Shown piece after piece: positions 25,989 to 33,669 of a DNA stretch of 64,000 nt. The stretch's first letter is position 1. Every line of letters begins with the position of its first letter. The stretch lies in assembly GCA_963785255.1 (NCBI GenBank), contig CAWAUR010000002.1:806001-870000 (forward strand), in the 5' to 3' direction. The notes under the pieces were generated by a model that was given only the letters and a program-made list of their open reading frames with translations, did not search any database and was not told the origin of the DNA. The translations under genes were made by a program, and so were the position numbers. The stretch is from Bog-159 sp963785255. Lineage in GTDB: Bacteria > Acidobacteriota > Terriglobia > Bryobacterales > Bryobacteraceae.

Positions 25989-26495
25989 TTACTGTTCGGG
26001 CGCGAGGTCCAGCCCGTTGTTGACCCGATTGGTGAAGTTCGCCAGCGCGGCGATCAGCGTGAGCTCCACGATCTGTTCGTAGTTGTAAAATTCGTCGAGC
26101 GCCGCGCGCGTTTGTGCGCCGTCCGCCGTGCGCGTCAGCTCGCGGGCGTAGCGGATGGCGGCGCGCTCGGCTGCGCTGAATCCGTCATCCTGGCTGGATT
26201 GGAGCGCCTGCATCTCGTCCTTCGTGACTCCCGCTTTGCTTCCCGTGGCCACATGCGCGGCCGTGCAATAGGCGCAATGGTTGGCATACGAGACCGTCAG
26301 GTAGACGAGTTCTTTCGTGCGCCGGTCGACGGGGCCGGGTCCCATAACCACGCCGTAGAACGGCACAAAATGCTTGAGTACCTCCGGCCGGTTGGCCATC
26401 AAGCGGAAGAAATGGACCGGGCGCCGGGCGCCCTTTTCCAGGTCCGCCAGAAATTCGTTTTGGGTTGGTTCGATCAGTTTGGGTGCAGTAGCCAT
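25989..26495 (-). CDS. AhpD-like carboxymuconolactone decarboxylase family protein
   Basis: 168-aa all-helical protein of the AhpD/CMD fold. The redox motif is YANHCAYCTAAHVATGSKAG, with the CxxC plus distant His of alkylhydroperoxidases, so it may act as a peroxidase or thiol-disulphide partner rather than a decarboxylase. RELTRTADGAQTRAALDEFY and VELTLIAALANFTNRVNNGL complete the helical bundle. The GGAGAG ribosome site precedes the ATG. Its stop is 1 nt from the RlmB start, so the two are cotranscribed. Confidence 0.88.
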   Translation of the reverse strand: MATAPKLIEPTQNEFLADLEKGARRPVHFFRLMANRPEVLKHFVPFYGVVMGPGPVDRRTKELVYLTVSYANHCAYCTAAHVATGSKAGVTKDEMQALQSSQDDGFSAAERAAIRYARELTRTADGAQTRAALDEFYNYEQIVELTLIAALANFTNRVNNGLDLAPEQ

Positions 26496-26501
26496 CTCTC
26501 C

Positions 26502-26673
26502 AGTATAGGGTGCTTAACTGTTTTCGGGATTCTGAACCGCTCCCTCACGGTCGCGGCTCTGTAAATCGTGCGAAATCGACGCGGCTGTTACCGAGCCGCG
26601 ACCACGTTACCGAGCCGCGACCGTAAGGGAGCGTCCTCCCTCCGACTTTTAAACATGTTAAGCACCCCTATCT
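26502..26673. repeat. Two family D repeats bracketed by an inverted repeat
   Basis: Family D copies at 26537-26564 and 26587-26634 (tandem GTTACCGAGCCGCGACC units) lie between inverted arms TATAGGGTGCTTAAC (26502-26516) and GTTAAGCACCCCTAT (26658-26672). The layout suggests a compound element. Confidence 0.75.
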
Positions 26674-26717
26674 GGCGCGATTTCCAAACCGGTGGTAAGC
26701 TGTAGCAGAGGGTGCCC

Positions 26718-27419
26718 ATGAAGGTCTCCGGCGCAGTCTTCGTCGCGTTTCTAACGGTGGTCCCGCTTTCGGCGCAATTCTTTCCGGCCGGCGGATTCGG
26801 CAACGTCGTTTTTCCGGCTGGACGCGCTCCTGCGGCAGTCAATCCATGGGGCAACGTCGTCACGCCTGCCATTCCGCAAGGCGCGGCCGCGCTGGCCACC
26901 GGTCAAGCGGCGGCACGCTACGGCGTGGGCGCCACGGGACGTTCCTACTATAACGGCCTGGGCTCCGGACGCCGGCGCGGCGGTACCGGCAGCATCTATG
27001 CGTATCCGGTCTTCGTAGGCGGCTATGGCTATGGTTACGCGCCGCCGGATCAGCCGGCGCCGAATGGTGCCAATAGCGCGCCAGGCGATCAACCGGCGGC
27101 GGCGCCGCCCGTGGTGATCAATCAATATTTCGGCACGCCTCCGCCCGCGCAAGGAGCGCCGTCGGACCAGGCCAATTCCAATTTCCATTACTATCAGGCG
27201 CCGGCCAACGACAATGCCGCGCCGCCCGATACCACGTATTATCTGATCGCATTCAAGGATCACACCGTCTATTCGGCAGTGGCCTACTACACCGAGGGCG
27301 ATACGTTGCACTACTTCACGGAAGGCAACGTACATAATCAGGTGTCGCTGTCGCTGGTCGATCGCCAGTTGACCGAGCAGTTAAACCGCGAGCACAACGT
27401 GGAAGTGCGCCTGCCGTAG
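26718..27419 (+). CDS. Secreted hypothetical protein, Pro/Gly/Ala rich
   Basis: A 233-aa exported protein. The signal peptide is KVSGAVFVAFLTVVPLSAQ. The middle is low-complexity, rich in Gly, Ala, Pro and Tyr (YPVFVGGYGYGYAPPDQPAP). The C-terminal 60 residues look folded: YYLIAFKDHTVYSAVAYYTE, GDTLHYFTEGNVHNQVSLSL and VDRQLTEQLNREHNVEVRL, a pattern seen in acidobacterial hypothetical proteins of unknown role. ATG at 26718; GTG at 26712 is two codons upstream. A family C repeat follows the stop. Confidence 0.75.
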   Translation: MKVSGAVFVAFLTVVPLSAQFFPAGGFGNVVFPAGRAPAAVNPWGNVVTPAIPQGAAALATGQAAARYGVGATGRSYYNGLGSGRRRGGTGSIYAYPVFVGGYGYGYAPPDQPAPNGANSAPGDQPAAAPPVVINQYFGTPPPAQGAPSDQANSNFHYYQAPANDNAAPPDTTYYLIAFKDHTVYSAVAYYTEGDTLHYFTEGNVHNQVSLSLVDRQLTEQLNREHNVEVRLP

Positions 27420-27420
27420 C

Positions 27421-27475
27421 CGTGGGGCAGACCTTTGGGCAGACCATCGTTTTTTGTGGTCTGCCGCTTTCGCGT
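27421..27475. repeat. Family C repeat
   Basis: GTGGGGCAGACCTTTGGGCA then GACCATCGTTTTTTGTGGTC and TGCCGCTTTCGCGTAGC. The same block occurs inverted at 33619-33667. Both copies sit just after stop codons of plus-strand genes. Confidence 0.88.
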
Positions 27476-27492
27476 AGCCGAGGCACGAGTAC

Positions 27493-27879
27493 CTAACCCT
27501 CCGCCGCCAGGCGCTTCACGAACCCCACGTCTCCTTCCAGAAAATCGAAGCGCGGCAGCTCTTCCGGCATCGCCCAGCGGATTTCCTCGAATACACAATT
27601 TCGCGGCTCGCCCGAAAAATGATCTACCGCATGGAAGATCAGCAGAATGGGACTCTTGCCGGGATAGGCAAACTCGTATCGCGCGACTTCGCATCCGATT
27701 TCCGCCTGCACGTCGAGCTCTTCGTGCAATTCCCGTTCGAGCGCCGCGCGCGGGATCTCGCCGGGTTCCACCTTTCCCCCGGGAAACTCCCATTTCAGCG
27801 GATGCGCGCCGCCCACGGCCCTGCGGCAGATCAGAATGCGGCCGCCGCGCCGTATGATAGCTGCCACGACAGTAACCAA
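27493..27879 (-). CDS. Nudix hydrolase, MutT-type (8-oxo-dGTP phosphatase-like)
   Basis: 128 aa. The Nudix box is GGKVEPGEIPRAALERELHE plus EL, with the metal-binding glutamates present, preceded by WEFPGGK as in MutT. The start HVTVVAAIIRRGGRILICRR-like segment (VTVVAAIIRRGGRILICRR) matches MutT N-termini. It likely hydrolyses oxidised purine nucleotides or related (d)NTPs. The start codon is a TTG at 27879, the only good one in frame before the first strand; no clear ribosome site is seen. It is divergent from the IscU-like gene 19 bases away, so the promoters overlap. Confidence 0.9.
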   Translation of the reverse strand: MVTVVAAIIRRGGRILICRRAVGGAHPLKWEFPGGKVEPGEIPRAALERELHEELDVQAEIGCEVARYEFAYPGKSPILLIFHAVDHFSGEPRNCVFEEIRWAMPEELPRFDFLEGDVGFVKRLAAEG

Positions 27880-27898
27880 TTAGAATATTGAAGCACAC

Positions 27899-28273
27899 AT
27901 GTATTCCGAGCGCCTCCTCGATCACTTCCGCAATCCGCGCAATGTGGGCGAACTGCCGCCGCCCGCCGTCACCGTCGAGATAACCAATCCGGCCTGCGGC
28001 GATATCCTGCGCTTGTCGGTCCAGTTCGGCGATGGCCGCGTGGTGGAGGCTCGCTACAAGACCCGCGGCTGCACCGCTTCCATCGCGGCGGGGTCGGCTC
28101 TGACTGAGTTGCTGATGGGCAGAACGGCGGAGGAGGTGGCGGCGCTCCGCGCGGAGGATATCGAGGAGGCCGTCGGCGGATTGCAGAACGAATCGAAGCA
28201 CGCTGCCGTGCTGGCGGTGGATGGTGCGCGCGCGGTGCTGCGATCGTACAGCCGGGCTCCGCGCGCGCTCTAG
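27899..28273 (+). CDS. NifU/IscU-like Fe-S scaffold protein with altered third ligand
   Basis: 124 aa. MYSERLLDHFRNPRNVGELP is the canonical IscU/NifU N-terminus. The first two cluster cysteines are in NPACGD and TRGCTAS. The third cysteine, expected after the His in the pattern KxHC, is missing: the segment reads NESKHAAVLAVDG, so the position after His is Ala. The missing ligand suggests a variant scaffold or a carrier with another role. Family identity is otherwise clear. No iscS, iscA or hscA gene lies nearby. Confidence 0.88.
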   Translation: MYSERLLDHFRNPRNVGELPPPAVTVEITNPACGDILRLSVQFGDGRVVEARYKTRGCTASIAAGSALTELLMGRTAEEVAALRAEDIEEAVGGLQNESKHAAVLAVDGARAVLRSYSRAPRAL

Positions 28274-28382
28274 CGCAAAGGGGCGCGATTTCCGCGCCGC
28301 CACACAGGAGAGGAACTCCGCAGACTGAAGCGGCGCGGGACGGCCCGTTTTGCGCGAGTTCCTCAAAAGGTATGCGGACCGA

Positions 28383-29477
28383 CTAGTGGCTTAACGGTGC
28401 GGTATATTCGACGGCCCGCACGCCTCCGGTACCTTGCAGCACTGTGCGCGTGGCGTTCTTAGGCGCCCAGGAGGGCCAAGTCGTCAGAATGTCGTCGACA
28501 TTCGGCTGGACTTGCGGTAACGTATTCCCGTTGAGGTACGCCGGCACCAGAGTGTTGGCGCAAAGCACTCCAAACTGGTAATTCTCTCCGTTACCGGCGT
28601 TGTTGGTCATAATGCAAGCCGCGGTTTCCGAACTGTTCCAAATCCCGGTGTAGTTCAGGTTTACCGCGGCCGGGTTATTGTTGACGTTCAGGTTGCCGCA
28701 GGAGACGGCGATGGCGCTGCTGCTGCCGCCGCAGTCGAACACAAAGCCATTCCAAGTTTGGCCAGTCAAACCGCCGGAAAACAGGTTCCAGGACATGCCG
28801 TAATTGGGGCCTGCCGGACCAGACGGACCCGTAGCGCCTTGCGGGCCGGTGGGACCCTGCGGACCGGTCGGGCCTGCCGGACCCTGCGGACCTTCGGGAC
28901 CCTGTGCGCCCGTGTTCGCCAGCGTGATCTCCAACTGCGCCGGATGGCTGGTGGTGGTGCTTTCCTTGGTGTCGAACAGCACCGCTACGCTTTCCGTGCT
29001 GGAGTCGGCGACAATCGCGAAGCCGTTATTTGCCGCGGGTGCGTTCAGCCAGCCTTCGACCGTGCTGGTGACATCGAACGCGATATATTCCTCGCTCACG
29101 CTAAGCGCGGCGGTGGCGCCCGCAATGGGCGTCAGAGTAGGAGCGTTGGACATCGTCAGTGTGAATTCGGTCCAGGGACCATCCACTACCGATAGATCCA
29201 CCTTGCCCGGCACAGTTAGCTTGTTTACGTACAGAATCAGGGTGGCCTTCTCAATCTGGGCGGAGGTCACCGACGATGGCAGATTCGCCAGGCTGAATTG
29301 CAGGAAGGCCGTGTCCTTGGAAGTCACGTGCATACCCGCCACCGTGCCGAAATTGCTGGTTGGGCTTACCGAGTCGATGTAAGCGTCGTTTGTAAGGACT
29401 CCGTCCGTGGCCCAGGCGGGGATGGACAGCCCGGCGGCCAGTATCGGAATCAATGTTGCGGTCGAAAGCGTTTTCAT
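28383..29477 (-). CDS. Secreted DNRLRE-domain protein with collagen-like repeats
   Basis: 364-aa exported protein (signal STATLIPILAAGLSIPAWA). The N-terminal part is a DNRLRE/CBM-like beta-sandwich (TNDAYIDSVSPTSNFGTVAG, FLQFSLANLPSSVTSAQIEK, FDVTSTVEGWLNAPAANNGF). It is joined by collagen-type Gly-X-Y repeats (about residues 195-226, GPEGPQGPAGPTGPQG) to a C-terminal domain of 135 residues with no recognised family. The collagen part probably forms a trimeric stalk, as in surface fibres. GGAG lies 7 nt before the ATG. A surface or matrix protein is likely; ligand unknown. Confidence 0.8.
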   Translation of the reverse strand: MKTLSTATLIPILAAGLSIPAWATDGVLTNDAYIDSVSPTSNFGTVAGMHVTSKDTAFLQFSLANLPSSVTSAQIEKATLILYVNKLTVPGKVDLSVVDGPWTEFTLTMSNAPTLTPIAGATAALSVSEEYIAFDVTSTVEGWLNAPAANNGFAIVADSSTESVAVLFDTKESTTTSHPAQLEITLANTGAQGPEGPQGPAGPTGPQGPTGPQGATGPSGPAGPNYGMSWNLFSGGLTGQTWNGFVFDCGGSSSAIAVSCGNLNVNNNPAAVNLNYTGIWNSSETAACIMTNNAGNGENYQFGVLCANTLVPAYLNGNTLPQVQPNVDDILTTWPSWAPKNATRTVLQGTGGVRAVEYTAPLSH

Positions 29478-29592
29478 TTGGTTTCTCCTCGTAAGGCTGT
29501 TAGAGCCGTTTCAAAATAGAAACCGATGATTTTGCCGCAATCCCCTCACGAGAGACCAAAAAAAAGAAGGCGGCCCGAGCCTGCCCCGCAGG

Positions 29593-30102
29593 TTATCGAG
29601 CGGCGAGATCCCGCAGAAACGTGCCGCGCGCCTGCTTGAAATCGTCCGTCAGCAGGGGACCCAACTGCGCCGACTGCTGCGCCGCGTTGCGCTCTTCCGC
29701 GAAAGTGGCGGCCAGCGACTGGAAAGCCAGTTGGCAGGCTTCCACCACGTCGCTCGAATACGCGTCGGCTGCATCGAGCACACGATTGGCGTTTTCGAGA
29801 ACGTTCTCCGCGGCCCGCACGCGCGCGGACGCCTCTGGAATGATCCCCGGATAACGCGCCACCGCTAAGTGCGGACCAAACGCGGCCACCAAGGCGCCCC
29901 AACGGTCGAGCACGGTCAGTGCGCCATAGCGGTGCCGGTCGAGCGACATCTCATAAGCGAACGCCGCGCCTTTGGCCTGGCCTTCCAGCTTGCGCAGGTA
30001 CATGGCCGCGGCATTCAACTCGCCGGAAAGCGAATCGGCGAAGGCGCTCACGCACCCCAAGAACTGGTCTTCCGAAAGACTTGCGTAACGGGTGATTTGC
30101 AC
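29593..30102 (-). CDS. Hypothetical helical protein
   Basis: 169 aa, almost entirely predicted alpha-helix, for example SEDQFLGCVSAFADSLSGEL, AAAMYLRKLEGQAKGAAFAY, ARVRAAENVLENANRVLDAA and VEACQLAFQSLAATFAEE. No signal peptide or family motif is recognised. It starts with GTG at 30102, 8 nt after the stop of the upstream 92-aa protein gene, so the two are one operon. Composition and spacing support a real gene. Confidence 0.65.
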   Translation of the reverse strand: MQITRYASLSEDQFLGCVSAFADSLSGELNAAAMYLRKLEGQAKGAAFAYEMSLDRHRYGALTVLDRWGALVAAFGPHLAVARYPGIIPEASARVRAAENVLENANRVLDAADAYSSDVVEACQLAFQSLAATFAEERNAAQQSAQLGPLLTDDFKQARGTFLRDLAAR

Positions 30103-30109
30103 TGCGATC

Positions 30110-30388
30110 TCAAGCCACGTGATCGCCCAGCGCGCGTTCGATCTCGGCCGCGTCCAGCTTTTCGCCGCCGTTCAGGCGCGCCAGGCATTCGTCGATAATC
30201 TGCTTGGCCTCGTCCTTACGGAAGTTCTTGATAAAACCGTCGTAGTAATGCTCGCCGTTCAGCGCGTGGTTGATTTCGGTTTCCTTGTTGTGATCCTGCA
30301 GTTCGGTAAAGTAGACCACCCGGTATTTGCCGGAGTATTGGGTCTCCCGGTAGATCTCGAACATCACTTTATCGGACTCAAACGCCAT
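30110..30388 (-). CDS. Hypothetical protein, 92 aa
   Basis: Small cytoplasmic protein with FEIYRETQYSGKYRVVYFTE, a mixed beta-rich start, then YYDGFIKNFRKDEAKQIIDE and a charged C-terminus (EIERALGD). Not recognised as a named family. An ATG at 30388 begins it, and the 169-aa gene follows after 8 nt. Its codon use looks normal for the window. Confidence 0.65.
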   Translation of the reverse strand: MAFESDKVMFEIYRETQYSGKYRVVYFTELQDHNKETEINHALNGEHYYDGFIKNFRKDEAKQIIDECLARLNGGEKLDAAEIERALGDHVA

Positions 30389-30409
30389 AGATCAAAATTA
30401 CCACAGCAA

Positions 30410-30456
30410 CTACCGAGCCGCGACTGCGTTACTGAGCCGCGGCCGTAAGGCAGCGT
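30410..30456. repeat. Family D repeat, tandem pair
   Basis: TACCGAGCCGCGACTGCG then TTACTGAGCCGCGGCCGTAA plus GGCAGCG, in the gap upstream of the 92-aa protein gene and downstream of the DUF350 gene. Confidence 0.75.
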
Positions 30457-30467
30457 CTTCCGCGCCA

Positions 30468-30674
30468 TCAATGCATGGCCGCCGCGATGATCATGCAAAT
30501 GCCGATGGCCGTGGCGCCCGCGAAAATGGCCACCGCCACATTGCGCTCCTCCACCAGCTCGTGCCACAGTTTCAGCGGCGTCACTTTGAGCAGAACGGAT
30601 GCCGCCAGCACGAACACAGCGATCCCCAGCGCGGCGAAGATCATGGCGTTCAGCACGGCATACTGGGTCAGCAT
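30468..30674 (-). CDS. DUF350 membrane protein
   Basis: 68-aa protein with two transmembrane helices: MIFAALGIAVFVLAASVLLK and VAVAIFAGATAIGICMIIAA, linked by TPLKLWHELVEERNVAV, the DUF350 hallmark (ELxxERNxAVAI). Members are small inner-membrane proteins of unknown function. ATG at 30674. It is divergent from the HDOD gene. Confidence 0.8.
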   Translation of the reverse strand: MLTQYAVLNAMIFAALGIAVFVLAASVLLKVTPLKLWHELVEERNVAVAIFAGATAIGICMIIAAAMH

Positions 30675-30729
30675 GCACCCGCCAGAATATCAAATCGCGC
30701 GCGCTGCGTAAGAATCGGAGAATTGGCCG

Positions 30730-32259
30730 ATGAGAGAGGAGGGCAGCCTGTCCCTAGAGACGTGTATGCGCGAGCCGGAGCCGGAAAACGAAATCGCAGC
30801 CGAAAGCGGCCAGCCGCGGGCGCGCGAGCAGAAGCTCGAAACCTGCGTGGCGCGTATCTCCCGCGAGGAAGGCGTACCGCCGTTTTGCCAAAACGCAAAC
30901 GAAGTGATCGTCCGCACGCTCGATCTGGATGGCGGCAGCTCCAGCGCCCTGGCGCGCGTAGTGCTGAAGGACCTGGGCCTCACCTCGCAGATTTTGCGCG
31001 CCGCTAACTCGGCCCTCTATAACCGTTCCGGCCGGCCCATCTTGAGCGTGCCGCATAGCATCGTGCTGATGGGGTGGGAGACGCTGCGCAACCTGGTGGG
31101 CGCCATCCGCTATATCGAACATTTTGCAAGCCGTTCGCCTGGCCTGCGCGAGCTGATGCTGCTATCGTTGTTGGGCGCCGTGCACAGCCGCGAGATCGCC
31201 GCCGCGGTGGGCTATCCCCGCCCCGATGAAGCGCATGTTTGCGGATTGTTCCGCAATCTGGGCGAGGTGCTGATCGCCTGCCATTATCCGGAGGAGTATT
31301 CGAAGATCGTCGTCACCATGCAGGAGGAGAACATCGGCGGGCGCGCCGCCTGCCTGCGCGTGCTCGATTTTTCCTGGGACGAAGTGGGGCTGCGCGTGGC
31401 CACCGGCTGGAACATGCCGCCCAAGGTCTACGTCTGTCTGCGCGGCCTGGGCGGCCTGGTGGGATCGCCCATGGACCGGTCGCTGGCTTCCATCACCGAC
31501 TATGCGCGCGATCTGACGCACGCCATGTATCGCGATGGCGCGGCTCTCGAAGGCGTGCATCTGCCGTGGATCGTGGATCCGCAGGGTCGCCGCGCGCTGG
31601 TGCCGGGAGCCGAATTACGCCGGCTGGCGGACGCCGCGTTGAAGGAAACCGAAGATACGTTTGCGGTGCTGGGAATCCCTTCCGGCAGCCTGCGTCTGGA
31701 CCGGCAGGCCGAAGGTGCGCGGCGGTTGGCGGCGTCCCTTCCGGTGTTTGAAGAAGCGGGCTGGCGGTCGCTCGACGAGGCCGCGGAAAATGCCGGCCGC
31801 TCGTTGCGCGGTGGCGATTTCGAATTGACGGCCATTCTCAGCGCATTGCTCGAAGCCGTGCGCGGCGCGGGCTTCGATCGCGCGGTGTTCGGCTTGTTGA
31901 GCGACGACCGCACGTCGGTTCGCGGACGCCTGGCGAGCGGGTGCGCCGCCGACGATGTGCTGACCCGTTTCGATTTTCCGGTGGACCGCCTGGATGGGCC
32001 GATCCGCGCCGCGCTGCAATATAAGAGCGACGTGCTGATCGGCTGCGCGCGCGAGAGTCGCTACGAGCGCAGCGCGCTGGTGACGGCCATGGAACCGGGC
32101 GCCTTCGCGCTCTTCCCGATCGTGGTGGATGCGAAAGCCGTCGGGTGCCTGTATGCGGACCGTCACACCGCCGCGCCGGATCTGGATACCGCGCGGCTGC
32201 CGCTGGGGCGGGTGCGGGATACCATGGCGGCGGCCATCCGGCAGAAGTCGGCGCGGTGA
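30730..32259 (+). CDS. HDOD-domain signalling protein with C-terminal GAF-like region
   Basis: 509 aa. Residues about 35-230 form an HDOD domain (an HD-fold module lacking the HD metal site): VVLKDLGLTSQILRAANSAL, PHSIVLMGWETLRNLVGAI, VCGLFRNLGEVLIACHYPEE, and LDFSWDEVGLRVATGWNMP. The C-terminal third (from about residue 345) looks GAF-like: ELTAILSALLEAVRGAGFDR, VFGLLSDDRTSVRGRLASGC, FALFPIVVDAKAVGCLYADR. Such proteins act in signal relay and cyclic-di-GMP-related or chemotaxis-linked control. ATG 30730 was chosen; a second ATG is 12 codons on. A hairpin (GCGAATG, CGG, CATTCGC) follows the stop at 32262-32278. Confidence 0.83.
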   Translation: MREEGSLSLETCMREPEPENEIAAESGQPRAREQKLETCVARISREEGVPPFCQNANEVIVRTLDLDGGSSSALARVVLKDLGLTSQILRAANSALYNRSGRPILSVPHSIVLMGWETLRNLVGAIRYIEHFASRSPGLRELMLLSLLGAVHSREIAAAVGYPRPDEAHVCGLFRNLGEVLIACHYPEEYSKIVVTMQEENIGGRAACLRVLDFSWDEVGLRVATGWNMPPKVYVCLRGLGGLVGSPMDRSLASITDYARDLTHAMYRDGAALEGVHLPWIVDPQGRRALVPGAELRRLADAALKETEDTFAVLGIPSGSLRLDRQAEGARRLAASLPVFEEAGWRSLDEAAENAGRSLRGGDFELTAILSALLEAVRGAGFDRAVFGLLSDDRTSVRGRLASGCAADDVLTRFDFPVDRLDGPIRAALQYKSDVLIGCARESRYERSALVTAMEPGAFALFPIVVDAKAVGCLYADRHTAAPDLDTARLPLGRVRDTMAAAIRQKSAR

Positions 32260-32261
32260 TG

Positions 32262-32278
32262 GCGAATGCGGCATTCGC
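32262..32278 (+). terminator. Possible hairpin terminator after the HDOD gene
   Basis: Perfect 7-bp stem GCGAATG / CATTCGC with a CGG loop, beginning 3 nt past the TGA. There is no U-tract, so intrinsic termination is uncertain. Confidence 0.4.
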
Positions 32279-32307
32279 GAGGGTTGGCGACTATGGGTGC
32301 TGCGCTG

Positions 32308-32607
32308 TCAGTGTTTTTGCGGCGGCTGCGGTGAGCCTGGCATTTTGTCAAGCCATATGCCGGCCAACATCGCTGCATAGAACAGCGTCGGCGCGAGCAG
32401 GCACACGAACGAGAGCACGAGCGGTATCCCGAGCACCGGCCACAACGCGTGCGCCGGCATGCCCTTTAGGATGAGGCTCATCGCGGCCACGTTGGCGAGC
32501 GTACGCGACCCATATTTCTTCAGCCCCTTTTTCGCGACCGCAATGGTCAGCCTGTCGAACCACGCAACGGGACCCTCGCCTGGTTCGGGGCCGTGGCCCT
32601 CCATCAT
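32308..32607 (-). CDS. Small membrane protein, unknown function
   Basis: 99 aa. Two hydrophobic helices: ALWPVLGIPLVLSFVCLLAP and TLFYAAMLAGIWLDKM, preceded by an amphipathic part (FDRLTIAVAKKGLKKYG). GGAG lies 7 nt before tandem ATGs at 32607/32604, which makes this start better than the far upstream one. No family was recognised. It is convergent with the HDOD gene. Confidence 0.6.
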   Translation of the reverse strand: MMEGHGPEPGEGPVAWFDRLTIAVAKKGLKKYGSRTLANVAAMSLILKGMPAHALWPVLGIPLVLSFVCLLAPTLFYAAMLAGIWLDKMPGSPQPPQKH

Positions 32608-32910
32608 GAGGTCTCCGTTATAATATTGCGTGGGACGCGATTTCTCCTGCCGGTCGAACTTGGCCCAGGCGCAACCTGATGCCCGGCATCCGGTATCAAG
32701 GCTCTTTCTTCTTAGTCCAATCGGGTCCGCTTCCAGTTGGACGATGAGACGATTCGCGTTCTCCGGGTCCGCAATCGGCACGAGGCCCACCGCTGAGGGA
32801 ATCCGCGAACAGCGGCTGGATAATTCGCGGCTTACCCAGCCGCCGCGACCGCTCGCACCGGACAGGTCGCGGCTGTGAAAGACCGTTTGCTAAGATAGTC
32901 ACGCGAAGGC

Positions 32911-33612
32911 ATGCCCACACAGCCTCTCAAGGTTCTGGTTATCGACGTAGGCGGCACCCACGTCAAGGTTCTCGCCACCGGCCACCGGACGCCCATCGTA
33001 ATCCCCTCCGGGCCGGCGATGACGGCGCGCAAAATGGTGGCCGCCGTGCGCAAGGCCGCCGCCGATTGGGATTACCAGGTCGTATCTATCGGGTACCCCG
33101 GCCCGGTCATTCACGGCAAACCGGTCGGCGAGCCGCACAATCTCGGCCACGGATGGGTAGGCTTCGATTTCAAGAAAGCCTTCGCACGCCCCGTCAAGAT
33201 TATCAACGACGCCGCCATGCAGGCTCTCGGCCACTACGAAGGCGGACGCATGCTTTTTCTCGGTCTGGGCACCGGGCTCGGCTCGGCCATGATCGTGGAT
33301 GGTGTCCTGGAGCCTATGGAGTTGGCGCACCTGCCTTACAAGCACGGCCGCACTTACGAGGATTACATCGGCCAGCGCGGCCTGGACCGCTTGGGCAAGA
33401 AAAAGTGGCGGCAGCACGTGTTCGACGTCGTAAAACGGCTGAAGACGGCACTCGAGGCCGACTATGTGGTGCTGGGCGGCGGCAACACCAGGCTGCTGAA
33501 AAAGCTTCCGCCCAGCGCGCGGCTGGGCAACAACGCCTACGCCTTTCGCGGCGGATTCCGGTTGTGGAAGGATGCGGGCGACAAGCCGAAATTTAGTGGT
33601 GGATTAGCTTGA
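32911..33612 (+). CDS. ROK family kinase, polyphosphate-glucokinase-like
   Basis: 233-aa ROK-fold kinase. The phosphate-binding loop is VLVIDVGGTHVKVLAT; VVSIGYPGPVIHGKPVGEPHN and IINDAAMQALGHYEGGRMLF follow, with FLGLGTGLGSAMIVDG as the second phosphate motif. The length and EPHNLGHGWVGFDF segment resemble polyphosphate/ATP-dependent glucokinases, which phosphorylate glucose with polyphosphate. The ROK zinc-site cysteines are absent, as in those enzymes. A family C repeat follows the stop. Confidence 0.82.
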   Translation: MPTQPLKVLVIDVGGTHVKVLATGHRTPIVIPSGPAMTARKMVAAVRKAAADWDYQVVSIGYPGPVIHGKPVGEPHNLGHGWVGFDFKKAFARPVKIINDAAMQALGHYEGGRMLFLGLGTGLGSAMIVDGVLEPMELAHLPYKHGRTYEDYIGQRGLDRLGKKKWRQHVFDVVKRLKTALEADYVVLGGGNTRLLKKLPPSARLGNNAYAFRGGFRLWKDAGDKPKFSGGLA

Positions 33613-33618
33613 GCGTTC

Positions 33619-33667
33619 CTTGCTACGCGAACGCGGCAGACCACAAAGAACGATGGTCTGCCCCACG
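33619..33667. repeat. Family C repeat (inverted copy)
   Basis: GCTACGCGAACGCGGCAGAC then CACAAAGAACGATGGTCTGC and CCCACGCG, the reverse complement of the 27421 copy. It lies between the convergent ROK kinase and the 12-haem cytochrome gene. Confidence 0.88.
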
Positions 33668-33669
33668 CG

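Noticed and set aside
28800..28915. Tandem DNA repeat of unknown type
   Set aside because: It is the coding sequence of the Gly-X-Y collagen-like stretch, not an intergenic repeat.
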